Assembly: GCF_026967935.1 (NCBI RefSeq)
Contig: NZ_JAPVBL010000001.1
Span: 62,001-126,000 of the forward strand
DNA length: 64,000 nt
Reading direction: 5' to 3'
Origin: Modestobacter sp. VKM Ac-2982
GTDB taxonomy: Bacteria > Actinomycetota > Actinomycetes > Mycobacteriales > Geodermatophilaceae
This document shows positions 8,320 to 16,253 of this stretch, in pieces. The notes below the pieces were generated by a model. That model was given only the letters and a program-made list of their open reading frames with translations, ran no database searches and had not been told where the DNA came from. Both the position numbers and the translations under genes were made by a program. The number at the start of each line of letters is the position of its first letter. Position 1 is the first letter of the stretch.

Positions 8320-9263
8320 GCACGACGACGGAGACCGGCGGTCCCGGCAGCGGGACGCCGGAGACGGAGCAGCCCGCGAGCGCGACCGGGCGACCCGCGG
8401 AGCCCACGGGCCGGACGGCGGGGTCGCTGGGGGCGATGATCAGCGCCGAGCTGACCAAGCTGCTGCGGCGACCGGCGACCTGGGTGCTGCTCGGGTTGTG
8501 GCCCGCGCTGCAGCTGGTGTTCAGCACGGTCATCCCCTACGTCAGCTACCAGCGCGGCGCCTCGTTCGAGGGCCTGCCTCCGGAGGCAGTGCTGGCGAGC
8601 ATGCTGCCGGACCAGCTGGTGCTGAACTCGCTCTCCGGGCTGCCGCTGTTCGGCGGGGCGCTGCTGCTGACCCTCGGCGCCCTGCTGGCCGGCAGTGAGT
8701 ACGGCTGGGGAACCCTGAAGACCCTGCTCGGCCAGGGCCCCCGCCGGCTCCAGGTGCTGGCGGCCCAGCTCCTGGCGCTGCTCGTGGTGCTGGCCGTGAC
8801 CGTGCTGGTGAGCTTCGGGCTGACCGCGCTGGCGAGCGGGGCGATCGCCGCCGGCGAGTCCGCCGCCGCCGACTGGCCGACGGCCGGCCGGCTCCTCCGG
8901 GGGCTCGGCGGCGGACTGCTGATCGCAGCCACCTGGGGCGCGCTGGGCCTGCTGCTCGGGCACGCACTGCGCAGCACCGCCCTCCCGATCGCACTCGGGC
9001 TGGTCTGGGTGCTGGCCGCGGAGAACCTGATCGTGAACGTCGCCGCGCCGCTGCTCGGGGCGTTCGACACCGCCCAGGCCGCGTTGCCCGGGGTCAACGC
9101 GGGTTCGCTGGTCGCCGCACTCGCCGGGAACGGCGCGACCCTCCGCACACCCGGGGTGGCGGCGATCGTCGACGGAGCCCAGGCCGCCGGGGTGCTGGCC
9201 GGGTTCCTGGTGCTCTTCACGGCGCTCACCGCGCTGCTGTTGACCCGGCGCGACGTGGTCTGA
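8316..9263 (+). CDS. ABC-2 type permease
   Basis: 315 aa with a Gly/Thr/Pro-rich cytoplasmic head (about 1-35) and six predicted transmembrane helices, the usual ABC-2 permease layout: a helix at about 50-70, then clusters at about 110-180, 200-245 and 285-315. It starts with GTG inside the stop codon of the ATPase gene and has a GAGAGGAG ribosome site, so translation is coupled. It forms the membrane channel for that ATPase. The substrate is unknown. Confidence 0.85.
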   Translation: MSTTTETGGPGSGTPETEQPASATGRPAEPTGRTAGSLGAMISAELTKLLRRPATWVLLGLWPALQLVFSTVIPYVSYQRGASFEGLPPEAVLASMLPDQLVLNSLSGLPLFGGALLLTLGALLAGSEYGWGTLKTLLGQGPRRLQVLAAQLLALLVVLAVTVLVSFGLTALASGAIAAGESAAADWPTAGRLLRGLGGGLLIAATWGALGLLLGHALRSTALPIALGLVWVLAAENLIVNVAAPLLGAFDTAQAALPGVNAGSLVAALAGNGATLRTPGVAAIVDGAQAAGVLAGFLVLFTALTALLLTRRDVV

Positions 9264-9275
9264 GCGGGCCGGTGC

Positions 9276-10091
9276 TCAGGCGGCCGGGGCGTGGTCCCGG
9301 TTGACCAGGATGGCCAGCTGCGTCCGGGTCCGGACGTCGAGCCGGCGCATCACCGCCGTCAGGTGGCTCTTCACGGTCGCCGAGCTGAGGAACAGCCGCC
9401 CGGCGATCTCCTCGTTGCTCAGCCCCTGCGCCACGAGCTCGGCCACCTCCCGCTGGCGTTCGGTCAGCCGGTCGAGCGCCCGGGCCACCACGGTGGGCCG
9501 CGGCACCTCCCCGGTCAGCTGGCGCACGAGCTGACTGGTCACGTCGGCGTCGAGGGCGGGCTCCTGGCGGGCGAGCGCGCGCACCGCCTCGACCAGCCGC
9601 TGCGCGGCTGCGCGACGCGGCAGGAAGCCTCGGACCCCGCACTGCAGGACGTCCATCAGGCCGGTCCGGCTCCCGCCGTTCGCCTCGGCGAGCACGAGCA
9701 CCCCGACCCCGCGCTGGCACAGCTCGCGGAGCACCGGCAGCGCGGCGCTGCCGACCAGGCTCTGCCGGACGACGACGACCCGGCTCCCCGGGCCGTCCGC
9801 GGCCGCCAGCACCTCCGCCAGGTCGGCGGTCTCGGCGACGACCGCGATGTCGGGCTGCGCCTCGAAGACCGACCGGAGCCCGAGGCGGAAGACCTCCTGG
9901 TCCTCGCAGAGCAGCACCCGCACCAGGGGCCGCGGTGGCCGCTGCGCACACGGCCGGAGGTCGGACCGGGGCGGTGCGGGAGCCGGCCCGACCACCACGT
10001 CGTGCAGCAGGGCCCGGGCGCTCGGTGGACCGGCTGCCCGACGGCGTGCATCGACGTGCCCCGGATCCGTCCCCGGGTCGGCAAGGCTCAT
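9276..10091 (-). CDS. Atypical LuxR/NarL-type response regulator without phospho-acceptor Asp
   Basis: 271 aa. An unusual 55-residue N-terminal extension precedes a receiver-like domain (about 57-175) and a LuxR helix-turn-helix (about 205-262: LTERQREVAELVAQGLSNEEIA...ATVKSHL). The acidic pair survives (E63, D64), but the residue at the phosphorylation position is Arg109 (VVVVRQSL) instead of Asp, and the usual switch Lys is absent (GFLPRRAA). It should therefore not be a normal phosphorylation-driven regulator. Atypical regulators such as RedZ and JadR1 in Streptomyces control antibiotic clusters and can respond to pathway products. Together with the next gene it faces the polyketide operon, so it is a probable pathway regulator (inference). 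ATG 10091 has GGGGAG upstream. Confidence 0.85.
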   Translation of the reverse strand: MSLADPGTDPGHVDARRRAAGPPSARALLHDVVVGPAPAPPRSDLRPCAQRPPRPLVRVLLCEDQEVFRLGLRSVFEAQPDIAVVAETADLAEVLAAADGPGSRVVVVRQSLVGSAALPVLRELCQRGVGVLVLAEANGGSRTGLMDVLQCGVRGFLPRRAAAQRLVEAVRALARQEPALDADVTSQLVRQLTGEVPRPTVVARALDRLTERQREVAELVAQGLSNEEIAGRLFLSSATVKSHLTAVMRRLDVRTRTQLAILVNRDHAPAA

Positions 10092-10225
10092 GCGGACTCC
10101 CCCTGATGCTGCCGCAACGACCGCTCTGACCGCCCCGATGAGCCGGCGAGAGCTGCGGTGACAGAACGGTAACGGACAATCGAGTGTCGGTGTCGGTTTT
10201 CGTCCACGGAACTCACAGCCCGCGC

Positions 10226-10936
10226 TCAGGCCTGCAGGTCGCCGGCCGTACGGTGGAAGTGGATCGCCAGCTGGGTGCGGTCCCGCAGCCCCAGCCGACG
10301 CAGCGCCACCGTGATGTGCCCCTTGACGGTCGCCCGGCTGACGTCGAGCCGCTGGGCGATCTCCGCGTTCGTCAGGCCCTCGGCGACCAGCCGGGAGACG
10401 GCCAGCTGCCGGGCGGTCAGTGCCCCGGCGGACGACGCCCGCGAGCCGTCGGCGTGCCGCGGGGCGTCGTCGAGCCGGTGCAGCAGCTCCCCGGTGGCGG
10501 CGGCGTCGAGCACCACCTCGCCCTGGGCCACCGCCCGCACCCCGTCGACCAGACGCTGCGGGCTGACCGTGGTGTGCACGTAGCCGCACGCACCGGCCTG
10601 CAGCGCGTCGACCAGCTCGCCGCCCGCGCCGGGCTCGCCGAGGAGGATCACCCGCACCCCCAGGTCGCTCAAGGAGCGCACCAACTCCGCCACGACCGGC
10701 GCCCACGCGCCCAGGCCGACCACGGTGACGTCGGGCCGGAGCCGGGCGGCGAGGACCAGCGCGTCGGCCGCCGACCCCGCGTCGGCGACCACGCGCAAGT
10801 CCGTCGCCCGGAGCAGCACCGCGCGGAGCCCGTGCCGCAGCACCTCGTGGTCGTCGCAGATCAGCACCCGGAAGGGGACACCGTCGCTCCCGGACAGCAC
10901 CTCCGGGGCCGTGCCTGCGAACGGGTCGCCGGTCAT
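10226..10936 (-). CDS. Second atypical LuxR/NarL-type response regulator
   Basis: 236 aa. Receiver-like domain at about 21-140 and LuxR HTH at about 170-225 (LTARQLAVSRLVAEGLTNAEIA...ATVKGHI). The acidic pair D28/D29 is present, but Gly74 replaces the phospho-acceptor Asp (PDVTVVGLG) and His replaces the conserved Lys (GYVHTT). It is a paralogue of the neighbouring regulator; both lack phosphorylation chemistry. No histidine kinase is nearby. It is transcribed away from the polyketide operon across a 377-bp control region, which suggests pathway control. ATG 10936 is used; the TTG 9 nt upstream seems less likely. Confidence 0.85.
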   Translation of the reverse strand: MTGDPFAGTAPEVLSGSDGVPFRVLICDDHEVLRHGLRAVLLRATDLRVVADAGSAADALVLAARLRPDVTVVGLGAWAPVVAELVRSLSDLGVRVILLGEPGAGGELVDALQAGACGYVHTTVSPQRLVDGVRAVAQGEVVLDAAATGELLHRLDDAPRHADGSRASSAGALTARQLAVSRLVAEGLTNAEIAQRLDVSRATVKGHITVALRRLGLRDRTQLAIHFHRTAGDLQA

Positions 10937-11313
10937 CCCTGTCAACTCCGCTCGTCACGGGCGCGGGGCGATCGCCTGGATACCACCAGTCTCGGAAGTT
11001 AGGGGATGACACACGGTGCACGCCACCGCCTTGGGCGCGTTCGGGCCGAATGCCCCGCCGGTTCATACCCGGGTCGTGGTCCCTGCGCTCCGGGGCGCGC
11101 TCCGTGACTGCTCCGGTCGTTGGGGGTGACCGACGGCGGACGGGCCACCCCGCGCGGCCGGCGCGCAACGCCGCCCTCCCTCCGGACGAGGCGACACCCC
11201 CTCCCCCACCCCTGGGCGCCCCTCCGGAACCGCCCGTCCGGCCGATGCCCGAGCACCCGCCGCCGCCCTAGCGTTCGCCTCGTTCGTCCGGTCCCGACGC
11301 CGTAGGAGCAACC
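10937..11313. other. 377-bp control region between regulators and polyketide operon
   Basis: The divergent promoters for the atypical regulators (left) and the 11-gene polyketide operon (right) must lie here. The right half is C-rich and contains only Pro-rich spurious ORFs. No clear promoter hexamers or long inverted repeats were recognised. A ribosome site (GGAG) precedes GTG 11314. Confidence 0.5.
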
Positions 11314-11640
11314 GTGCACGAGACGATGATCATCGCGAAGATGGACCCGGCCGACGCCGACGACGTGGCCGCCGTCTTCGGGCGCTACGACGCGACGTCG
11401 ATGCCGCACGAGATCGGGGTGCGACACCGGTCGCTCTTCCAGTTCCACGGGATCTACGTGCACCTGGTCGGCTTCGACCGCCCCCCGGCGGAGGCGATGC
11501 AGGTCGCCCAGTCGCTGCCGGCCTTCCGTGCCGTGAGCGAGGACCTGAAGCCCTACATCGAGGCGTACAGCCCCACCTGGCGCTCACCGCAGGACGCGAT
11601 GGCCCGCCGCTTCTACCACTGGACGTCCTCGCCCGAGTGA
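11314..11640 (+). CDS. TcmI-family polyketide cyclase
   Basis: 108 aa, the size of TcmI and WhiE ORFVII, with the family's ferredoxin-like dimeric alpha/beta-barrel. Recognisable parts are the start MIIAKMDPADADDVAAVF, the FRYDATSMPHEIGVRHRSLF-like middle (GRYDATSMPHEIGVRHRSLF with catalytic-region His/Arg) and the end MARRFYHW. The family closes later rings of aromatic polyketides. It is the first gene of the type II PKS operon and begins with GTG behind a GGAG ribosome site. Spacing to the carboxyltransferase gene is 32 bp. Confidence 0.9.
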   Translation: MHETMIIAKMDPADADDVAAVFGRYDATSMPHEIGVRHRSLFQFHGIYVHLVGFDRPPAEAMQVAQSLPAFRAVSEDLKPYIEAYSPTWRSPQDAMARRFYHWTSSPE

Positions 11641-11672
11641 GGCGAGCGGCAGCACACGGTTGAGAGGCCGAC

Positions 11673-13403
11673 ATGACACGTTCCTCGATGACCACGCCCG
11701 GGGTGCCCGCACCCCGGGTACCGGCGGACTGGACCTCCTGCCCCGCCTGCGGGTGGCTGCTGTACCGGAAGCGACTGGAGCGTGAGCTGCACGTCTGCCC
11801 GGAGTGCGACGCGCACCTCCGGCTCGGCGCCCGGGCCCGCATCGACCAGCTCGTCGACCCCGGCAGCTTCACCGAGACGGTCTTCCCGCAGCGCGACGGG
11901 GACCCGCTGGACTTCACCGACCTGCGCCCCTACCCGGACCGGCTGCGGGACGCCGCGCACCGCTCCGGGGAGTCCGAGGCGGTCGTCGTGGGGGTGGCCG
12001 CGATCGGTGGCACCGCCGTGACCCTCGCCGTCATGGACTTCGGCTTCCTCGGCGGCAGCATGGGCGTGGAGGTCGGGCGCCGGGTGAGCGGCGCCGCCGC
12101 ACTGGCGCTCGAGCGCGGCCTGCCACTCCTGGCCGTGTGCGCCAGCGGTGGGGCCCGGATGCAGGAGGGCGTCTTCTCCCTCTTCCAGATGGCCCGGGTG
12201 AGCGAGGCCTTCGGCCGGCTCCGCGAGGCGGGGCTGTTCTCCGTCTGCGTGCTCACCGACCCCACCTACGGGGGCGTGTCCGCGTCGTTCGCCACGCTCG
12301 CCTCGGTCCTCGTCGGTGAGCGCGGCGCGCACGTGGGCTTCGCCGGCCCGCGGGTCGTGCAGGAGACGATCCGGGCCGAGCTCCCCAGCGACTTCCAGAC
12401 CGCGGAGTTCTTGCTGGCCCACGGCCTGGTCGACCGGGTGGAGAGCCGGGCCGAGCTGCGCCCGCTGCTGGCCCGGCTGCTGGCCCTGCACGCGCCGGAC
12501 CGGCCACGGGAGGCGGCCGAGGACGAGCCGGACGCCACCGCCGCCGACGACACGCCGCCGCTGGACAGCGACCCGTGGGAGGTCGTCCAGCGGGCCAGGG
12601 TGGTCGAGCGGCCGACCACGCTGGACTACCTGCACACCGCCTTCGACGACTTCGTCGAGCTGCACGGCGACCGCGCCTTCGGCGACGACCCGGCCCTGAT
12701 CGGCGGAGTGGCCTCGATCGGCGGGCACTCCGTCGTCGTCCTCGGGCACGAGAAGGGGCACTCGGTCCGCGAACGGGTGGCCCACGAGTTCGGGATGCCG
12801 CACCCGGAGGGCTACCGCAAGGCGCTGCGGCTGCTCGGGCACGCGGAGGCGCACTCGCTGCCCGTCGTCACGCTGGTCGACACCCCGGGCGCCCACCCGG
12901 GACCCGAGGCGGAGGAGCACGGCCAGTCCCACGCGATCGCCGAGATCATCATGCGCAGCAGCCGGCTGCGCGTGCCGGTGGTCTCGGTGGTGACCGGGGA
13001 GGGCGGCAGCGGCGGCGCGCTGGCGCTGTGCACCTCCGACCGGTTGCTGGTGCTGGAGAACGCCTACCTGTCGGTGATCAGCCCCGAGGGCTGCGCCGCC
13101 ATCCTGTGGCGGACGTCCACCGCCGCACCGACCGCCGCCCGGGCCATGCGGCTGGGCGCGGCGCACCTGTACCGCTCCGGCATCGCCACCTCCGTGGTCG
13201 CCGAGCCCCCGGGTGGGGCCCACACCGATCCCGCCGCGGCGGCGCGGCTGCTCCGCGCCGCGATCCGCCGGGAGCTGGACGAGCTCGTCGGCCATGACGT
13301 CGAGACCCTGCTCGCGGCCCGGTCGCGGCGGTTCTCCCGGATCGACGTCGACGACGGCCGGCCGGTGCGGGCCCTGCAGCCCGTCCTGCCGGTGGAGCGG
13401 TGA
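11673..13403 (+). CDS. Fused acetyl-CoA carboxylase carboxyltransferase (AccD-AccA)
   Basis: 576 aa. The N-terminal half is AccD-like (beta subunit), with a zinc ribbon (Cys23, Cys26, Cys42, Cys45) and crotonase-type motifs GGSMG and ASGGARMQEG. The C-terminal half (from about 310) is AccA-like (alpha), with FVELHGDRAFGDDPA, PGAHPG, GEGGSGGALA and SPEGCAAILW. Fused in this order, it transfers the carboxyl group from carboxybiotin to acetyl-CoA, giving malonyl-CoA. Actinobacteria usually use AccD-type acyl-CoA carboxylases; this plant-plastid/E. coli type is here as a pathway-dedicated copy with its own BCCP and biotin carboxylase genes following. Its stop overlaps the next start (GTGA). Confidence 0.93.
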   Translation: MTRSSMTTPGVPAPRVPADWTSCPACGWLLYRKRLERELHVCPECDAHLRLGARARIDQLVDPGSFTETVFPQRDGDPLDFTDLRPYPDRLRDAAHRSGESEAVVVGVAAIGGTAVTLAVMDFGFLGGSMGVEVGRRVSGAAALALERGLPLLAVCASGGARMQEGVFSLFQMARVSEAFGRLREAGLFSVCVLTDPTYGGVSASFATLASVLVGERGAHVGFAGPRVVQETIRAELPSDFQTAEFLLAHGLVDRVESRAELRPLLARLLALHAPDRPREAAEDEPDATAADDTPPLDSDPWEVVQRARVVERPTTLDYLHTAFDDFVELHGDRAFGDDPALIGGVASIGGHSVVVLGHEKGHSVRERVAHEFGMPHPEGYRKALRLLGHAEAHSLPVVTLVDTPGAHPGPEAEEHGQSHAIAEIIMRSSRLRVPVVSVVTGEGGSGGALALCTSDRLLVLENAYLSVISPEGCAAILWRTSTAAPTAARAMRLGAAHLYRSGIATSVVAEPPGGAHTDPAAAARLLRAAIRRELDELVGHDVETLLAARSRRFSRIDVDDGRPVRALQPVLPVER

Positions 13404-13930
13404 CCGTGCGCCCCGGGGAGCTCGCCCAGCGAGCCGAGGTGCCCGGCCCGCCGGCCGGGGAGGACGACGCGGTCCGCTCGCTGCGCGAGGACGTGCTGCA
13501 CCTGGCCCGGACCCTGCCCGGGGGGCTGCGCCGGCTCACCGTGCGCAGCGGGGACAGCTCGATCGAGGTCGAGTGGGCCGCCGAGGACCACGCGGCGTCC
13601 GACAGCCCGGGCGTCCCCGGGCAGCGCAGTCTCACCCTCGCGACCGACCCCTCCGCCGACCCGGAGGTCCCGGCGGACCTCACCGCCGTCCACGCGCCGC
13701 TGGTCGGCACGTTCTACGCGGCGCCCGCACCGGAGGCCGGGCCGTTCGTCCAGGTCGGGGACGAGGTCGAGGCCGGTCAGACGCTCGGGATCGTCGAGGC
13801 GATGAAGCTGATGAACCCGATCGTGGCCGAGGAGCCGGGCGTGGTCGCCCAGGTCGTCGTCGGGGACGCCGAGTCGGTGGAGTACGGGCAGGTGCTGATG
13901 TACCTGCGCTGCGACGGGGCCCCCCGGTGA
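13400..13930 (+). CDS. accB: Biotin carboxyl carrier protein of acetyl-CoA carboxylase
   Basis: 176 aa. A variable N-terminal region (about 1-90) is followed by a lipoyl/biotinyl domain (about 95-174). The biotin attachment motif is EAMKLMN, with Lys136. The end (VEYGQVLMYLR) matches E. coli-type AccB. It carries biotin between the biotin carboxylase encoded just downstream and the fused carboxyltransferase just upstream. It overlaps both neighbours by 4 bp, so the three subunits should be made together. Start GTG 13400. Confidence 0.93.
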   Translation: MTVRPGELAQRAEVPGPPAGEDDAVRSLREDVLHLARTLPGGLRRLTVRSGDSSIEVEWAAEDHAASDSPGVPGQRSLTLATDPSADPEVPADLTAVHAPLVGTFYAAPAPEAGPFVQVGDEVEAGQTLGIVEAMKLMNPIVAEEPGVVAQVVVGDAESVEYGQVLMYLRCDGAPR

Positions 13931-15462
13931 TCAGCCGGCTGCTCATCGCCAACCGCGGTGAGATCGCCGTCCGGATCGCCCGCGCCTGCCGGGAGCTCGG
14001 CATCGAGGTGGTCGCCGCCTGCTCCACCCCCGACCGGGACTCCGCGGTCGTGGAGATGGCCGACGAGTCCGTCCACATCGGCCCGTCCGCGCCACGGCAC
14101 AGCTACCTGCACGTGCCCAACCTGATCGAGGCGGCGCTGCGCACCGGCGCGGACGCCGTGCACCCCGGGTACGGCTTCCTCTCCGAGGACCCCGACTTCG
14201 CCGAGATCTGCGAGAAGGAGGGGCTCACCTTCGTCGGCCCGCCGCCGGAGGTCATGCAGCAGATGGGCAACAAGGCCACGGCCCGGCGGCTGATGACCGA
14301 CGCCGGCCTGCCGCTGCTGCCCGGGGTCGTGGAGCCCGTCCGGACGGCGGAGGAAGGCCGCGCCATCGCCGACGAGATCGGCTACCCGGTGATCATCAAG
14401 GCCGTCGCCGGTGGCGGAGGCCGCGGGATGACCGTGGTGACCGACCCGGCGGACTTCGCCGAGGCCTTCGCCAGCACGCGGGCGGTCGCCCGGGCGGTCT
14501 TCCGCGACGCCACCGTCTACGTGGAGCGCTACCTGACCCGGGCCCGGCACGTGGAGGTCCAGGTCCTCTGCGACGCGCACGGCTCGGGCGTCTCGCTCGG
14601 CGAGCGGGACTGCTCCCTCCAGCGGCGGCACCAGAAGCTGCTGGAGGAGGGCCCGGCCGGTCACCTCTCCCCCGAACAGCGGGAGGAGCTGGGCGCCCTG
14701 GCCGTGCAGGGCGCCCTCTCGGTCGGCTTCACCGGGGCCGGCACCGTCGAGTTCCTCGTCGACGCGGCCGGGGCGTACTTCATGGAGATGAACGCCCGGA
14801 TCCAGGTCGAGCACCCGGTCACCGAGATGCTCACCGGCGTCGACCTGGTCCGCGAGCAGCTGCTGGTCGCCGGCGGCCGGCGGCTCCAGCTGCGGCAGGA
14901 GGACGTCGTCCCGCGCGGAGCCGCGATCGAGTGCCGGATCAACGCCGAGGACCCCACCCGCGGCTTCGCCCCGGCACCCGGGCACCTCGACGTCCTGCGT
15001 CCGCCGGGCGGCCCGTGGACGCGGTTCGACACCGGCTACCGCCAGGGCGACGACGTCAGCCCGCACTACGACTCGCTGCTGGGCAAGCTCATCGTCTGGG
15101 CGCCCGACCGCGACCAGGCGATCCGGCGGATGGACCGCGCGCTGGCCGAGCTGCGGGTCGAGGGCCCCGGCCTGCGCACCACCGCCGACCTGCACCGGGC
15201 CCTGCTGCGCCACCCCGACGTGTGCGCCGACCGCCACGACATCGAGTTCCTCGACCGCGCCCTGCCCGACCTGCTCGTGCAGGCAGCAGCCCTCGGCGAG
15301 CACTCGACCACCGGGCTCCCCGTCCCGCACGGCCCCCTGCAACTCGTCCCGGCCCCCGAGCAGCACCGGCCGGAGGCTCCCGCCCATGCACCGTCCCAGG
15401 AAGGAACACCGCCATGTCCATCCCAGCCATGCCCAACGCCCCGTTCACCCTCGACGACCTGA
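13927..15462 (+). CDS. accC: Biotin carboxylase of acetyl-CoA carboxylase
   Basis: 511 aa. The start ISRLLIANRGEIAVRI is the family signature. The ATP-grasp domain contains the Gly-rich loop AGGGGRGM, then HVEVQV, ERDCSLQRRHQK and the catalytic MEMNARIQVEHPVTE. The C-terminal domain runs to about 450, after which a short Pro-rich tail occurs. It carboxylates biotin on the BCCP using ATP and bicarbonate. With the two upstream genes it makes a complete malonyl-CoA supply inside the polyketide operon. Its 3' end overlaps the ACP start by 49 bp, and the ACP ribosome site lies within it. Start GTG 13927 overlaps accB. Confidence 0.95.
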   Translation: MISRLLIANRGEIAVRIARACRELGIEVVAACSTPDRDSAVVEMADESVHIGPSAPRHSYLHVPNLIEAALRTGADAVHPGYGFLSEDPDFAEICEKEGLTFVGPPPEVMQQMGNKATARRLMTDAGLPLLPGVVEPVRTAEEGRAIADEIGYPVIIKAVAGGGGRGMTVVTDPADFAEAFASTRAVARAVFRDATVYVERYLTRARHVEVQVLCDAHGSGVSLGERDCSLQRRHQKLLEEGPAGHLSPEQREELGALAVQGALSVGFTGAGTVEFLVDAAGAYFMEMNARIQVEHPVTEMLTGVDLVREQLLVAGGRRLQLRQEDVVPRGAAIECRINAEDPTRGFAPAPGHLDVLRPPGGPWTRFDTGYRQGDDVSPHYDSLLGKLIVWAPDRDQAIRRMDRALAELRVEGPGLRTTADLHRALLRHPDVCADRHDIEFLDRALPDLLVQAAALGEHSTTGLPVPHGPLQLVPAPEQHRPEAPAHAPSQEGTPPCPSQPCPTPRSPSTT

Positions 15463-15683
15463 TGGACCTGCTGTCGGAGAAGGCCGGTCTCCCGCCGGAG
15501 TCGCGCACCACCGACCCCGACGCGCACTTCTCCGACATCGGGCTGGACTCGCTGGCCTTCCTCTCGATGCAGACGGAGCTGCACGACCGCTTCGGCACCG
15601 AGATGCCCGACGACGACGCGGAGCGCTACACGCTCGGCGACATCGTCGAGACGGTCTGCGCTGCCCAGTCCCAGCCGGCCTGA
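15414..15683 (+). CDS. Polyketide acyl carrier protein
   Basis: 89 aa four-helix carrier. The phosphopantetheine Ser is in IGLDSLAF, the type II PKS form of the DSL motif. The protein is acidic, as usual. It carries the growing polyketide between KS-alpha/KS-beta and the cyclases. ATG 15414 follows a strong AGGAAGGA site located within the accC coding end. A stable hairpin follows the gene inside the operon (15687-15716) and may separate ACP expression from that of downstream genes. Confidence 0.93.
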   Translation: MSIPAMPNAPFTLDDLMDLLSEKAGLPPESRTTDPDAHFSDIGLDSLAFLSMQTELHDRFGTEMPDDDAERYTLGDIVETVCAAQSQPA

Positions 15684-15686
15684 GGC

Positions 15687-15716
15687 CCGGCCTCGTCCCT
15701 CCCGGGACGGGGCCGG
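15687..15716 (+). promoter_or_regulatory. Intra-operon hairpin directly after the ACP gene
   Basis: CCGGCCTCGTCCC (15687-15699) pairs with 15704-15716 with one mismatch and a 4-nt loop. It sits 3 nt after the ACP stop and 42 nt before the aromatase start. Because the genes on both sides belong to one pathway and run the same way, it may act as a partial terminator or a 3' stabiliser that gives more ACP than downstream enzymes. Confidence 0.55.
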
Positions 15717-15758
15717 ACCCCGCCGCCGTCACACCCCATCGACCACCGGAGGACCCAG

Positions 15759-16253
15759 ATGAGCACTCCCGAGAACACCGGTCGGACCGTCGGCCACACC
15801 GACAACTCGATCTTCATCGACGCCGACATCGACCACGTGTGGCGGATGACCAACGACCTGCCGTCCTGGCCGGACCTGTTCACCGAGTACGCCGAGGTGG
15901 AGGTGCTCGCGCACACCGGCTCGACCTTCCGGTTCCGGCTCAAGATGCACCCCGACGAGAGCGGCCGGGTCTGGAGCTGGGTCTCCGAGCGGACGCTCGA
16001 CGAGGCGCGGCACGAGGTGGTGGCCCACCGGGTCGAACCCGGTCCCTTCGAGTTCATGGACATCCGGTGGAGCTACGCCCCGGAGGGCACCGGCACCCGG
16101 ATGCAGTGGGTGCAGGACTTCCGGATGCGCCCGGAGGCCCCCATCGACACCGCGGGCATGACCGAGCGGATCGACGCGAACAGCAAGATCCAGATGGCTG
16201 TCATCCGGGACAAGGTGGAGGCGGCCGCCCGGCATCCGGAGCCTGCTCGGTGA
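15759..16253 (+). CDS. Polyketide aromatase/cyclase, TcmN N-domain / WhiE-VI type (SRPBCC)
   Basis: 164 aa, single START/SRPBCC helix-grip domain. The sequence matches the monodomain aromatase/cyclase group: TDNSIFIDADIDHVW, MTNDLPSWPDLFTEY, FRFRLKMHPDE.GRVWSWVSER and the WVQDFRMRPEAP block. Relatives close the first ring of a polyketide, in C9-C14 mode for TcmN. It works on the ACP-bound chain. The start is ATG 15759 with a GGAGG site about 9 nt before it. Its stop overlaps the start of the next gene (GTGA). Confidence 0.92.
   Translation: MSTPENTGRTVGHTDNSIFIDADIDHVWRMTNDLPSWPDLFTEYAEVEVLAHTGSTFRFRLKMHPDESGRVWSWVSERTLDEARHEVVAHRVEPGPFEFMDIRWSYAPEGTGTRMQWVQDFRMRPEAPIDTAGMTERIDANSKIQMAVIRDKVEAAARHPEPAR

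Noticed and set aside
9300-10110. Plus-strand frames opposite the first atypical regulator
   Set aside because: Compositionally biased shadows (Arg, Pro, Gln-rich) with no domain; the minus strand carries the regulator.
11050-11271. 73-aa Pro-rich open frame in the polyketide control region
   Set aside because: No ribosome site, low-complexity Pro/Arg content and no family signal; it is a by-product of C-rich DNA.
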